Positions 23,546 through 35,100 of a DNA stretch of 64,000 nucleotides are shown here, piece after piece. This DNA comes from Scalesia atractyloides. Taxonomy: Eukaryota > Streptophyta > Magnoliopsida > Asterales > Asteraceae. Where the stretch lies: contig CAMTDV010000017.1 in assembly GCA_947069175.1 (NCBI GenBank), positions 47,749,137-47,813,136 of the forward strand, given 5' to 3'. The notes below the pieces were generated by a model. It was not told the DNA's origin, searched no databases, and saw nothing but the letters and a program-made list of their open reading frames with translations. The position numbers and the translations under genes were made by a program. Within the stretch, counting starts at the first letter, position 1; every line of letters starts with the position of its first letter.

Positions 23546-26275
23546 TTTAAATTGCATGACGTGTGTTCTAGCTAAAAGCCATAGATATACCTGTAAACTT
23601 AATAACACAAAAGTTGATTTGCCTTTTTCATTTATCCATTCTGATGCTTGGGGTCCTGCAGAAATTAAATGGGGGACAAATCTTTGGTTTTTTTGTACTT
23701 TTGTGGATGATTGCACTCGAATGACGTGGATCTATTTTTTAAAACCTAAATCTAAGGTTTTTGATAAATTTACTATGTATAATAGATACAAACATAATTC
23801 AAAACCAATATACAAACCCACAATGGAGGTGAATTTATAAACGAATATATGAAACTTTTTTGTCAACACAAAGGAATTATTCACAAACAACTTGCTCAGA
23901 TACTCCTGAAAAAAACGGCACAGTTGAACGAAAACACCGTAATCTTTTAGAAATCACTCGAGCTTCTCTTATTGAATCCTGTGTCCCAAAATATTTCTGG
24001 CTCGAAGCTGTTGCTACTACCACGTATTTAACCAATAGGCTCCCATCAAAAGCTCTCAATCTTAGTACTCCTCTTCAAGCCCTTTCTGATTTTACCAAAC
24101 TCCATCCTCCTCTGACACTTGCTAAGCTGGTGGTTTCTTTTTGTTGGTAATAATAGTCTTTGTTGCCTTTCAAAAAAAAACTTACACCTCGTGTCTTTGG
24201 AGGCTCCGTCTTTGTTCACATACCAAAAACTAATCGTGGAAAACTTGGACCGTGTGTTGAAAAATTTGTCTTTGTCGGCTATGGCATTGAAAAAGGGGGA
24301 TACAGGTGCTACCTAAAACTCGACATATGAACACTACACTTAATTGTGACTTCCTTGCAACCGAGTTCTTCCATACCTCCTAACACAGTAGCGAGGGGGA
24401 GAAGGAATATTCTGACACATTGAGTTGGTTAAATGGTTTCCGTCGTCATTGGAAATAAACACAGTACCCAAAATGGGTCACATGCTTCCACACAATCCAG
24501 TGAACCAAATGTTAGTGCTACTAGCCACGATATCCTAGTCCTATCACTGAGGTGAGTAATTCTCAAGGAAATGAGGATACCCAAAATAATGAAGCACATG
24601 AGGATATTCAACATAATGAAACCTATTCTGATATCTCTGAGAACCATGAGTTTCCTATAGAACAAACTATGCAGGAAGAATCTTTACAAGAAGAAAACCA
24701 GTAGGTACAAACTTCCACCTAGAGCTAATAAAGGTGTTCCTCCAAAACGATACTCCCCAGAGAAGGAGACCAAGTCCTCTAGATATCCAATGGCAAACAT
24801 AGCCGAAGGAAACATATCTAGAGAAGCCAAGGCCTTTGCTTCCTCCTTGTATAGTGAGGAACTTCCTAACTCTGTGGAACAAGCCATAGAATCAAAGAAC
24901 TGGAAGGATGCTATGGAAGCAGAAATGGAGGCTCTCGTAAGAAATGATACATGGGAGAAATGTGTCTGTCCTCCGGGAAAGAAACCAGTCAGTTGTCGTT
25001 GGGTCTATACAATCAAACACAAACCAGACGGCACCATTGAGAGATATAATGCACGGTTGGTAGCAAAAGCATGGCATATTCATCATTTGTATCCTTTTTT
25101 CTGTTGTTACTAATGAAGGGTGGCCTCTTCACCAATTCGATGTGAAGAATGCTTTCCTCCATGGAGAATTAAAAGAAGTTTACATGGACGCACCTTCTAG
25201 ATTCACAAGAGACTTCAAAAACAAGGAAGTATGTTGGCTGAAAAAAAAACTCTTTATGGGCTTAAGTAATTTCCTAGAGCTTGGTTTGGCAGATTCACCT
25301 TAGCTATGAAAGGATGTGGTTTTCAACAAAGCAACTCAGATCACACATTCTCAAATGGAGAGGTAAACTTATAACTTGTTTAATTTTATAAGTTGATGCT
25401 ATGATCATTTCTGGAAACAACGAAAAAGAAATAAGGATGATGAAGACAAATAAGAATCCGAAATGAAGGACTCAGGAAGGCTCAAGTACTTTCTAGGGAT
25501 GGAGGTTCTAAGATCCAAGCACGGGATTTTTATATGTCAAAAGAAGTATATCCTCGCTCTTCTAGCTGAAATAGGGATGGTCGATTGCAAGCCAGCTGAT
25601 ACTCCAATGATTACTAACCAGAAATTTGCATCAAAGAAGGAGCAGAATTAGCAAACAAAGAAAGATATCAACGGTTGGTGGGTAAACTTATATATCTCTC
25701 ACACACTCAACCAGACATTGCTTATGTAGTCGTGTTGGTTAGTCAATTTATGTACCAACCTCAAGTTGCTCATATGGATGCGATATGGAGGATTATGAGA
25801 TATCTCAAAGGGACTGCAGGACATGGGGTTCTCTTCCAATCCAACAACCACCTAAAGGTCCAGGGGTATACTGATGCAGACTGGGCTCGAGATAAAGGAG
25901 TTCGAAGATCAACATACGGATACTTTACCTTGGTAGGAGGATATCTAGTCACATGGAGGAGCAAGAAACAAAATATTGTTGCTTTATCTAGCGCCCAGGC
26001 AGAATTCCGAGGAATCACACGAGGTATAGCAGAAGTTCTATAGATACCCAAACTCCTGAATGAAATCGGATTCCTTCAAACTGAAGCAACTATGATCATG
26101 TGTGATAACAAAACTGTTATACAGATCTCTAAAAATCCTATTCAACACGATCGTACAAAACACGTGGAAGTTGACATACATTTCTTAAAGAAAACTTGAA
26201 ACAGGGGTTATAAAGCTTCCATACGTTAATTCAAAGGACTAATTAGCAGATATATTAACCAAGGCCATCAACAGG
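23546..26275 (+). pseudogene. Ty1/copia pol: integrase, RT, RNase H
   Basis: The integrase core reads FSFIHSDAWGPAEIKWG and FVDDCTRMTWIYFLK, then in another frame CSDTPEKNGTVERKHRNLLE, with the catalytic Asp and Glu visible. RT includes WKDAMEAEMEAL...WVYTIKHKPDGTIERYNARL and DVKNAFLHGELKEVYM. RNase H shows YTDADWARD and ALSSAQAEF. Frame changes occur around 23840, 24150, 25080 and 25450-25660, with stops in between. The stretch 24300-24750 is the variable linker. The order integrase-RT-RNase H separates it from the gypsy elements elsewhere in the window. Confidence 0.88.
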
Positions 26276-26330
26276 TGAATCTTTAATCAGTGTCTAAGCA
26301 AGTTAAGTATTGGCAACCCCGCTACTCAAC

Positions 26331-26341
26331 TTGAGGGGGGG
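26331..26341 (+). other. Polypurine tract of copia C
   Basis: TTGAGGGGGGG precedes the LTR start TGTTAG, as usual for Ty1/copia. Confidence 0.85.
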
Positions 26342-26571
26342 TGTTAGAAAATATTCATGGATTATAAATCTTTCATCATTTCCTTGTGTGCTACCATCTT
26401 CTCGGATGTCAAGGACCGTTGGTATCATATCTTTTTCTTTCCATTGATTATTTTGTTTCCTTTGTTATCCATTGTATCCCTCTATTTAGAGAGGTTGGTC
26501 CCTTCTTTGTATTACACAGAAAAAACACAATCGTTATCAAAAACCCTTTCTTTCAATATTTCAATTGTTCA
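26342..26571 (+). repeat. 3' LTR of copia C (about 230 bp)
   Basis: It starts TGTTAGAAAATATTC after the polypurine tract and is T-rich. The end at AATTGTTCA (26571) is a best guess because no partner LTR is in the window. Confidence 0.65.
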
Positions 26572-27009
26572 TACCCACCGTAGCCGTCAAAAATCTTTCT
26601 GATAGAGTTCGATAGTGGTGGTTATATAGGGTATGAAATGAAGGAAAACGACACGGTGGTTGGACCTCGAACGGTGTGTTTCTTTGATTTGGTTGTTAAA
26701 GTTGCGCCAGTTTGGACATCTTGAATGCTTTTCATACATCTGAAAGTTTGTCAGTTTTATTGAACTTTTTGTTGGGCATGTCGGGTCGGATATGGTGTTG
26801 GTAACCGCCAGGCATTTATGGTGTGTTAAATACGGTGTGGATTTTGACATGTTGTTTGGTAAATGGTTTTTAAGATGAAACCATGTATTTGAATTAGTAC
26901 GGAAAAAGGTGCATTAAAATCAAATGGGTGCCTTCCACTGAAACGTTGTGATGGTGTGTGAAAGGAAACCTAGTTGCTATTTGTAGGATTATATAATACA
27001 GGATTAGGA
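26572..27009. other. Intergenic, nothing recognised
   Basis: It contains only an unconvincing minus-strand frame of 87 codons (26587-26850) with no known motif, and A/T-rich sequence. Confidence 0.5.
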
Positions 27010-27316
27010 TTAAATACAAAGGACAAAATAAAAAAAAATGGTAAGAAGGATTCTAGTCCATTGATATTAGATTTGGATGGTTGAGATTAGTTTTAGGAAA
27101 ATGACTATAATGAAAGAGTATAAAAGGAATCCTACATATATTGATTTTCTCTCTCCACATGCAAGGCACATGCTAATTCCCCATCAATTTTAAACATACA
27201 TAACTTATCAATACGACATATGTTTTTTAAAAACATTTCACTATAATAAAAACATTTTTTATCTTTAATATGAGTATGATATTACTGTATAAAAATAAAA
27301 TAAAAATTTTCACTTT

Positions 27317-27715
27317 TACTGGGTTTTCTTTGTATTGTGTTAAGGTTGTGGTCATTGTGTCTTTCAACAGGGTTTTGGTTCTTACGTTTTTTACTAAGGT
27401 TTCTGTACATTGTGTTATTATGAAAACTTATAATTTGGGTTTCGTCCATTGCATTTTTATCAGAACCTATAACACAATATGTGGCACAATGAAGATGATG
27501 TTATATTTGGGTTCTTTGCATTGTGTTAAAGGTTGTGGTCATTGTGTCTTTCAACTGAGTTTTGGTCCTTACGTTGTTTACTAAGGTTTCTATGCATTGT
27601 GTTATTATGAAAACTTATAAGACGGTGTTAATTTAGGTTCCGTCCATTGCATTTTTATTGGAACATTAACACAATATGTGGCACAATAAATATGATGTTA
27701 TATTTGGGTTTTCTA
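27317..27715. repeat. Two direct copies of about 200 bp
   Basis: Both copies run from TTGTGTTAA(A)GGTTGTGGTC through TTTACTAAGGTTTCT, GTCCATTGCATTTTTAT and ACACAATATGTGGCACAAT to GATGTTATAT. Differences are scattered substitutions and small indels. Confidence 0.85.
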
Positions 27716-28100
27716 TACATTGTGTTATAAGTTCTGGTTATTTTGTTTATTCTACGATGCATTGTGTTTTAATCTATTGTTCATTGTGTTTTAGTACGTT
27801 GTCCATTGTGTTTTAGTCTGTTGTCCATTGTGTCTTTTATCTGCTCTCATCAATTGTGTCTTTTGTTTGTTGTCATCAATTGTGGTTTTAGTTTACTTTC
27901 CATTGTGTATTAAGTTTGATACTCATTGTGTTTTACATTATGTCCATTGTGTCTTTTATTTGTTGTCATCAATTGTGTTTTTTGTCTACTTTCCATTGTT
28001 TTTTAGTTTGATACCCATTGTGTTTTACGTTATGTCCGTTGTATAATACGCAACTGGGTTTTCTCATTTTGTTTTACGTTATGTCCATTGTTTAATACAC
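27716..28100. repeat. CATTGTGTTTT minisatellite
   Basis: A degenerate array in which CATTGTGTTTTAG or CAATTGTGTCTTTT recurs every 20-40 bp, separated by TTTGTTGTC-type spacers. It lies inside the inverted-repeat element and has no coding meaning. Confidence 0.85.
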
Positions 28101-28390
28101 AATTGGGGTTTAGAATTTTATTTTTTTAATATACCAATAGGTTACTCATATTAAAGATAAAAAAAACGCTCGATTTTATGGTATAATCTTTTTAAAAACA
28201 AATGACGTATAAAAAAATTATGGACGTTTAAAAAATTGTAGGGGGGAGGAATAGCATGTGACTTGCATGTGCATAATATTTTTACAGAATTATCCTTTAC
28301 ACTTGATTTTTTTTTAGACACTTATCACTCTATAGTGGATTCTTATAGTTCTTATTTTTAAACCCTTTATAGAATAACTAACCCATATAA

Positions 28391-28610
28391 TATAATATAA
28401 TATAATTTGATTTGTAAGGACATATAATTTGATTTGTAAGCACATTAGACATAAATTTGCTATTATTTATCAGCATACTGCTTCGTGGGAGAGAACCGAC
28501 GAGTCCAAAGTAAAACAAATAAAGAAAATATCAAACTTTTTACGTTAATTAATAGAAATGGAAACTTAACTTTTATTAGCATGATATGCAAAAAGTGGAT
28601 ATTAGGGGTA
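28391..28610. other. A/T-rich spacer, nothing coding
   Basis: It contains a TATAA repeat (about 28386-28410), a duplicated TATAATTTGATTTGTAAG and the motif GCATACTGCTTCGTGGGAGA, which recurs in diverged form at about 29170 beyond the next element. Confidence 0.5.
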
Positions 28611-29155
28611 ATTTTTTAGAATAGTAACCAAGATTTAAAAAGATTTTTATTTAGGTCACTTAAGTTTCAAAAGTGTTCCAATCAGGTCACTCAACATTCA
28701 TTTTTTATTAAAATTAAGGGTTTTATCATACATTTCATAGGTAACCGTGGTGATGCGTTTTTTGTTTATTTTTCCCCGTCGTTTGATGCTAACGTCGAGT
28801 GATGACATGGATTTTAACTTATTTTTTTAATTTTTAATGCAATTAAAGTGTTTTTATTTTAATAAATTACATTTCACATATTAAAATAATCCGACCATAG
28901 CATCTGATGACGTGGATTTTAACTTATTTTTTTTAATTTTTAATATAATTAAAGTGTTTTTATTTTTAATAAATTAAATTACATATATTAAAATAATCCG
29001 ACAATAGCATCTTATGCTAAATTTTTCTCTTGACACATGGAAAAAAGGACATGACTCGATTTGAATGTTAACTTATCTAATTGGGACAAAAACGATACGA
29101 GTGACCTAATTAGAACACTTTTAAAACTTGTTTACTATTCTGCGACATTTTAGAA
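28611..29155. mobile_element. MITE-like inverted-repeat element (545 bp)
   Basis: The left end TTTTTTAGAATAGTAACCAAG and the right end, read in reverse as TTTCTAAAATGTCGCAGAATAGTAAACAAG, are inverted copies, followed in both arms by AAAAGTGTTC(C/T)AAT.AGGTCACT. Between them lie two direct copies of about 105 bp (28797-28905 and 28905-29010; GGATTTTAACTTATTTTT...AATCCGAC.ATAGCATC). There is no coding capacity. Confidence 0.7.
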
Positions 29156-29246
29156 AAAAGAAGTATATCGGCATACCGATTCGTGAGGAGAGAACGACGT
29201 GTCCAAGGTTACAAATTGTAGTTATATATAAGATAATATAATAAAA

Positions 29247-29545
29247 TGTATATATATCTTCACTTAAAACACCCCGGATCGAGAAGAAATAGACGAGCAT
29301 CAGGATGGATCAAGCTGTTAGTCTAGTAGCACGCTATTCTGTTTAATGTTGATGATCTATTTTTAATATACTTTGATTCAACTTAAACACCTCATACTTT
29401 ATAAATATTTACTTATATACTTCAACAAATCTTGAACCAATATCTAAACTACTTCAAGTGTTCCGCTACGTTACTAAATTTGAAACTTTTAGGACCGTTT
29501 TATAAAACTAAACAAACAATATTATAAAAGAAGTTTGCAAATTTT
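29247..29545. repeat. 3' flank of transporter gene, duplicated at 37434-37735
   Basis: About 300 bp with the words GAGAAGAAATAGACG.GCATCAGG, CACCTCATACTTTATAAATA and TAGGACCGTTTTATAAAAC match 37434-37735 collinearly in the same orientation, with about 90 percent identity by eye. Confidence 0.88.
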
Positions 29546-29646
29546 GGTGTTACACAATTACAACCACACACAGATAACATAAAAATTGGCTTAATATAAT
29601 TGATACAAATTAAAATTTGGTCTTGTAAACTATGATGCCCCAGACA

Positions 29647-32071
29647 TCACACGGGCTTGAAGAAATTAAACTTGACACCATCATGAATAACTACATAAGT
29701 CCCAGCTGAAATCAGGAGCCCACTTAATATCATTCCAAGAATTCCAAGTCCCCAATTTAGCCACCAACTTGGGCTATAGACCTTTGGTTTCTTGATCCTT
29801 AGCCACATAAAGCAAGGATATGCTAGCGTCACAGGCAAAGCAACGCCACCGATCAAGCCGGCTAGATTGGATAGAAATGGGATTGCTACGGCTATAAAAA
29901 AACAAGTGAATCCAAATAATGTTCTTAAGACCATCCTTTGCCACCACGCACACGGCTTTTTGAACTTTCTGACATATATGGACTCCATTTCGTCGAATGT
30001 TGGCATTCCATAGATTTGAAATGTGCTTAGAGCATTGATGATAACAAGTAAGCTTGCTAAGGCAAGGACTGATTTTGCCACGTCTTGTGAGTGGAAAACG
30101 AATAAAGCAGTCAAACATCCCACTTGGCGGAATCTATCAAAACAACGCAAATGAGTTTATAGAGGCTTATTGCTTTCTACTAGATGTAAGTTAGATGCAC
30201 ATGAGTGTAGTAGGTCAATTTGATTATAAGACCCAAACATGAAATCAATAAGGTCTCCCCGGTAGATCATGAAACCTAGCCCACAACTACAAAAGTAGGG
30301 TGGTAATTTTCTACCACAACCCAAAACACGACAAGATTCTAATATGATTATGGACTTTTATTTTAGCTCATTTAATACATGTTTAATCCGTTTAACTAGA
30401 CATGTTGACCTATTAATCTTTTTAACCCATCTTTTTTAATATCATCCAATCTGATTAACACACTCTTTCGACTTGATTATTACATGCCAACCTGTCAGCA
30501 TTTCTAAAATGTTTAGATAAATAAGTTAAGTGGGTCGTGTTTGGTTTCACGATTAAAGTGTGTGTGTTAATGCTATTGACTAAAATTATAATGTGAATCA
30601 TACTCAGTAGAACAATTTAACCTCGTAAACCGTCAACGTGACATGAGTGACACCCCAAATTAAATTATAAGTCATATATTAATGCAACCGTGTATAATTA
30701 TTAATTAACAATGCGTGTTTCAAATAAATAAAAACTTACCAAGTGACCATAAGCCCAGTAGCCTCCGATTGCAAGTGGGAACAAACACATTGCTACAAGT
30801 GTGTAAGAAACTTTGATACCGTTCCACATTGGTACTTCTGATGGATGAACTTTACTTGTTGGCATCGTTGCCTACAATTTATTTGTAAGGATTATACCCT
30901 ATTAGAACATAAATATTGGCATACAAATGTGTGAATTTATTCATCACCTATAACTTAACTACAAACCTACAAACACTATAATAAGTGAAATAGTGTCAGT
31001 TGCGTAGCACACCATCATTATTCGTTTCTTTTTCATTTAACTTTTAACCTTTACATTCGCTAATATACGTGTTTATCTCTTTTTCTTTAAGTTTTGTTTT
31101 TGTTATTTAGCTTTGTTTATATGCGTGTTTAGTCCTTCTGCTTTAGCTTTAGTATTGTACATGTTTAATCTCTCTACTTTAATTATTTTTAAAAAATTAA
31201 TAGTCGCTTTTGGTATTTTTCTTTTGAACATTCAACTTCGCTAATATAGGTGTTTAGCACCTCTGTTTTTCTTTAAAAAAAATTGTTTTTCTTAGTTAAC
31301 TTTGTTTATATGTATGTTTAAACCACATGGAGGGAATAGTGCCAGCCAAATTACGTTGTTGCCCTATTTAAATTTACAATTTTGCCATTTGTTTTTTTCT
31401 CCGAACCAGAATATGATTTTGCCACTTGTTAGTTTTAATTTTCTTATAAGTTGAATACAAGTAGCACATTATTGTGCTCTTGTATGGCATAACGATTGTC
31501 AAGTGACAGTCGATTGTATGTTGTCCCGGGAACGCTCAAGCCAAACTCTAAAGCAAGCATGGGACTGGTTAAGATAACATACTCTGGCTAAAGTGAGACA
31601 ACGAGGCTTTTCAATTTAGGAAGTGTGGTGGCCTGTGACATGAAAGTCGCCGTCCCAAAAAAATTAAATATTACATTCAATATATATATATATAGAGGGA
31701 GAGGATCGTGAGAAAACTAGATATAAATGAGAAAACTAGAAAACTAACTAAAAAAGCAAAAAAAAAAAAAACATAAAAAACATACAAGTTTTTTTTTACA
31801 ATTTTTTTATAAAAAATCGCTGCATATTATGTATAAAAAAAACTTTTTTTCAAAAAAAAAAAAAACTTGTACTGCACATGTGCACTACATGTGTACTACA
31901 CATGTATTATATATATATGTTGCACATGTGCATTATATGATTTTTTAAGTTTTTTTATATAATATATAGCGAATTTTTATAAAAAAAATCAAAAGAAAAT
32001 TGATATGTTTTTTTGGCTTTTTAGTTAGTTTTTTGGTTTTCTCATTTAAACTAGTTTTCTCTTGATCCATC

Positions 32072-32134
<63 letters not shown>

Positions 32135-35100
32135 AATACATAGTATAAACTTATAAGAGAATTAAAACTAACAAGTTATCTTCTTAACTATATATATTGG
32201 TACTAAACGAGCGGTGGTCTAGGTTTTTGTTTTAGGGTTCTTTGTTTAGGTTTTTGTTTCCTGAGTTGATTTGTAGCTAAATTGGGTTTCAATTCGGGGG
32301 CTTCTTTAGTTACAATACATTAGCGTTTCAGGGAGGGCTTCTTTAGTTACAATACATTAGCGTTTCAGAAAAGAATTCTTGCATATAAAGATTAAGATAA
32401 GGTTTTTTTTTCGAGTTGATTTCTTGTTAAATTGGGTTTCAATTTGGGGGCTTCTTTATATACAATATATGTCATTTCATAAAACAATTCTTGTCTATGA
32501 AGATTAAGATGATAGGGTTAAAATGTTTTTTTTTTATTAAAACTAGTTCTTTTATGGATTTAAAATTTCGCACAAAGTAATACATTATACTTTTTATGCA
32601 TTGTTTTTACCTTTTAACATTTTTGATTCAACTACTCTAGCCTTTTTATAGCGTTTCTTTGCTATAATAGTTGTTTAATTATTATTGCTTTTGTTCTTGT
32701 AAACCCTAGCCAGCTACATGCAACAATAAAAATGTATTGAAGTAGTATTTTCAATAATAATATATAGTATATTTATTACGTGAACACATGTCCTTACTTA
32801 TGAAAAAAAAAAAAAACATGTGAGTAAAGGGGGCTAGATGGTTGTGAACCTGTGTTATTGGTGTGAAATTTCTTAATAATTAAGATATCATGTGGTATGT
32901 TATATTAATAATGATATCTTGATAATAAATCAACTATATAAATTTTGTTAAGAAAATAATATCTAAAAAGACGAAAAACACATGTTAACATGTGAAGAAA
33001 TAAAAAAACACGTTAAGAAGTATTGATTTAAGAACTATCACAAGCTAAAATTTAGAACTATTGAAAAAAACGTTTTTGATGATAACCAAAAATTCCCTAT
33101 TTTGAACACATTTATTCAATTTTTACGTTGCAATAGCAATTATTTGAAACCACAACTGTAACAATTTAAACTCATAAGTCATAACCTCACATCTATAAGG
33201 AGTGATCCCATACTATTACCAATAGGTCAAGATATACTAAAAATTTTCTTTTTAACACGTCAATCTAAATTTAAGACAATGAATTATAAAAAAAATTAAA
33301 GTGGTTGAAAGAAAAATATAGTAAAACCTTTAAGGGATGATATATATAGATTATTAACCCACCATTTTTATTAAAATTAATATATTAGTTTTTTATAGTG
33401 TTAATTACTACGAACCTTAATCTAACCGGTTTTAAAATTTTGGTCCCCTTGATTCGTTAGCTGAATTACAAATGTCTTTTTTGAGAGAGATATGAAGAAA
33501 ATACCGGTATGATTGATATTTGTGCTTTTTAACAATTATCCGTGTTTTATACTTCTTTAACTAATTATACATTATTAAAGATTATATTATTTTATATTTT
33601 TTTAAGAAGATGCTAAAAGAGACCCAGAAAACAATTTTAAAACACCAAGAAAGCAAACAAACCACACATGGCAAATAATTCAGGGGATACCAAATGCAAG
33701 CAGGACCAAAAAATTAAATTAACTCGTGTAGCAAAACTGCCTGTTCGATGTTATTAAATTAAGTCCTCCAAATAAGAATGGTCAACAAAGTTCAAATATA
33801 TCCTATTGCTTTGTATTCACAGTATAAATGAGTATATTGTAATCTTTAATCTGCTTTTATATTTGTGTAATAATGATTAAAAAAATATTATAGCATCCGT
33901 AATGGGCTTGTGATCCACCCAACCACAAGCATTCACGAGCTATAACCCTCCCATCTCGTGAATTGGTATTTTTTTGCCTGGTCTCGTGATTCTGTTCACA
34001 CGTTAAAGAGAGAGTGGTTGGTTTTGAGGAGAGAGAGAGTAAGTGTGTATGGAAAGTGGGTATTGGTTGTCACAATAACTAATGAAGAGTGAAATAGTAT
34101 ACTATTTTTTCTAGTAAATGGCCTTGATGACGTGAACGACACATGATACGTGAAATGATATTCTCATCACTCACCACTATTAATGGTTTTATAAGTGGAT
34201 GAACTAGTAAGTTAATGTTTTGGAATATATCTTGATATCGCTTCCTGTAATAATTTAAATTACTTTATTGACTACCGTACCCAACATATTTAATTAGTAT
34301 ATTATAGAAAAATAATAAAGTTGTTTACCTGAATCTCCAATACAAGATTGTGTCCTCTAAATGCAAAAGCAATGATACCAAGAGCATTTAGGACATCGAA
34401 AAACTTAGTGACCTTGCTTCCAACCCTAACAGGATTGTATGAAACATCTGGAATTCTGTCTTTTGCAACCGATACCACCCAAATTGTTGAACAGTATCCG
34501 AGGGCGGTGACGGCCCCAACTAGCGAGACACCAGCTATCGAGTTCAGATTGGGCAGTTGCGAGAGGATTATCACACCACATGTGAACACCAAGTACCATT
34601 CCACTACGGTCAGCTTCTCTGGGTTGCATTTGTCGACCGCACACACTACTTGGAAGAATATTTTTGATGTTGATGCTCCAATGATGATAGAAGCAACGCA
34701 TGAACCTAGTGATAAGTAAACGATTGGAAATTTTGCTAGGATCCTTCCTAACCTTACACCTGCGCAAGACATAATTTAACTAGTCAGTTACTCCAATGGT
34801 AAATTGCTCTCGATGTAAAATTATGCTACACCTTTCACATATCAAAATATTAAAAAAATTCTATTCAAGTACAATACTAATATCCTTGATCTTAACTTTC
34901 TTTAAAATTGATTTGCACCTTTTAACATTTAATATGCTTTAAAAAATATAAGTTTTTGTGTTAAATTACAAAAATGCTTATCTGGAATTTACATTATATT
35001 ATATTAAATATTATAACTTAAATGCTTATAAATTTTAATATGTCTAGTGTTTTATTTCTTTAAAAAGATATGGTATTGAAAATATTTGTTGTCCAAATGC

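Larger units (their letters stand above)
23546..26571 (+). mobile_element. Ty1/copia retrotransposon C, 5'-truncated
   Basis: The element keeps integrase, RT and RNase H in the copia order (integrase first), a polypurine tract and one short 3' LTR (26342-26571). It lacks the 5' LTR, gag and protease, starting mid-integrase at CMTCVLAKSHR. Multiple frameshifts and stops show it is dead. Confidence 0.87.
27010..28390. mobile_element. Non-autonomous long inverted-repeat element with internal minisatellites
   Basis: The left arm (about 27155-27280) and right arm (about 28145-28290) are inverted copies. Both carry CATGCAAG.CACATGCTA, a CATA..TTTT stretch and TATCTTTAATATGAGTA at the inner edge, at roughly 65-70 percent identity by eye. 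The interior has no gene but two kinds of direct repeat. Long inverted arms without a transposase suggest a foldback or Mutator-like derivative. Outer ends are approximate and no target duplication was confirmed. Confidence 0.65.

Noticed and set aside
30110..30118. Programmed frameshift in the transporter
   Set aside because: No slippery site or downstream structure is apparent and the family does not use recoding; an indel or base error is simpler.
34348..34719. Plus-strand ORF of 123 codons
   Set aside because: It is the antisense shadow of exon 3 of the transporter.
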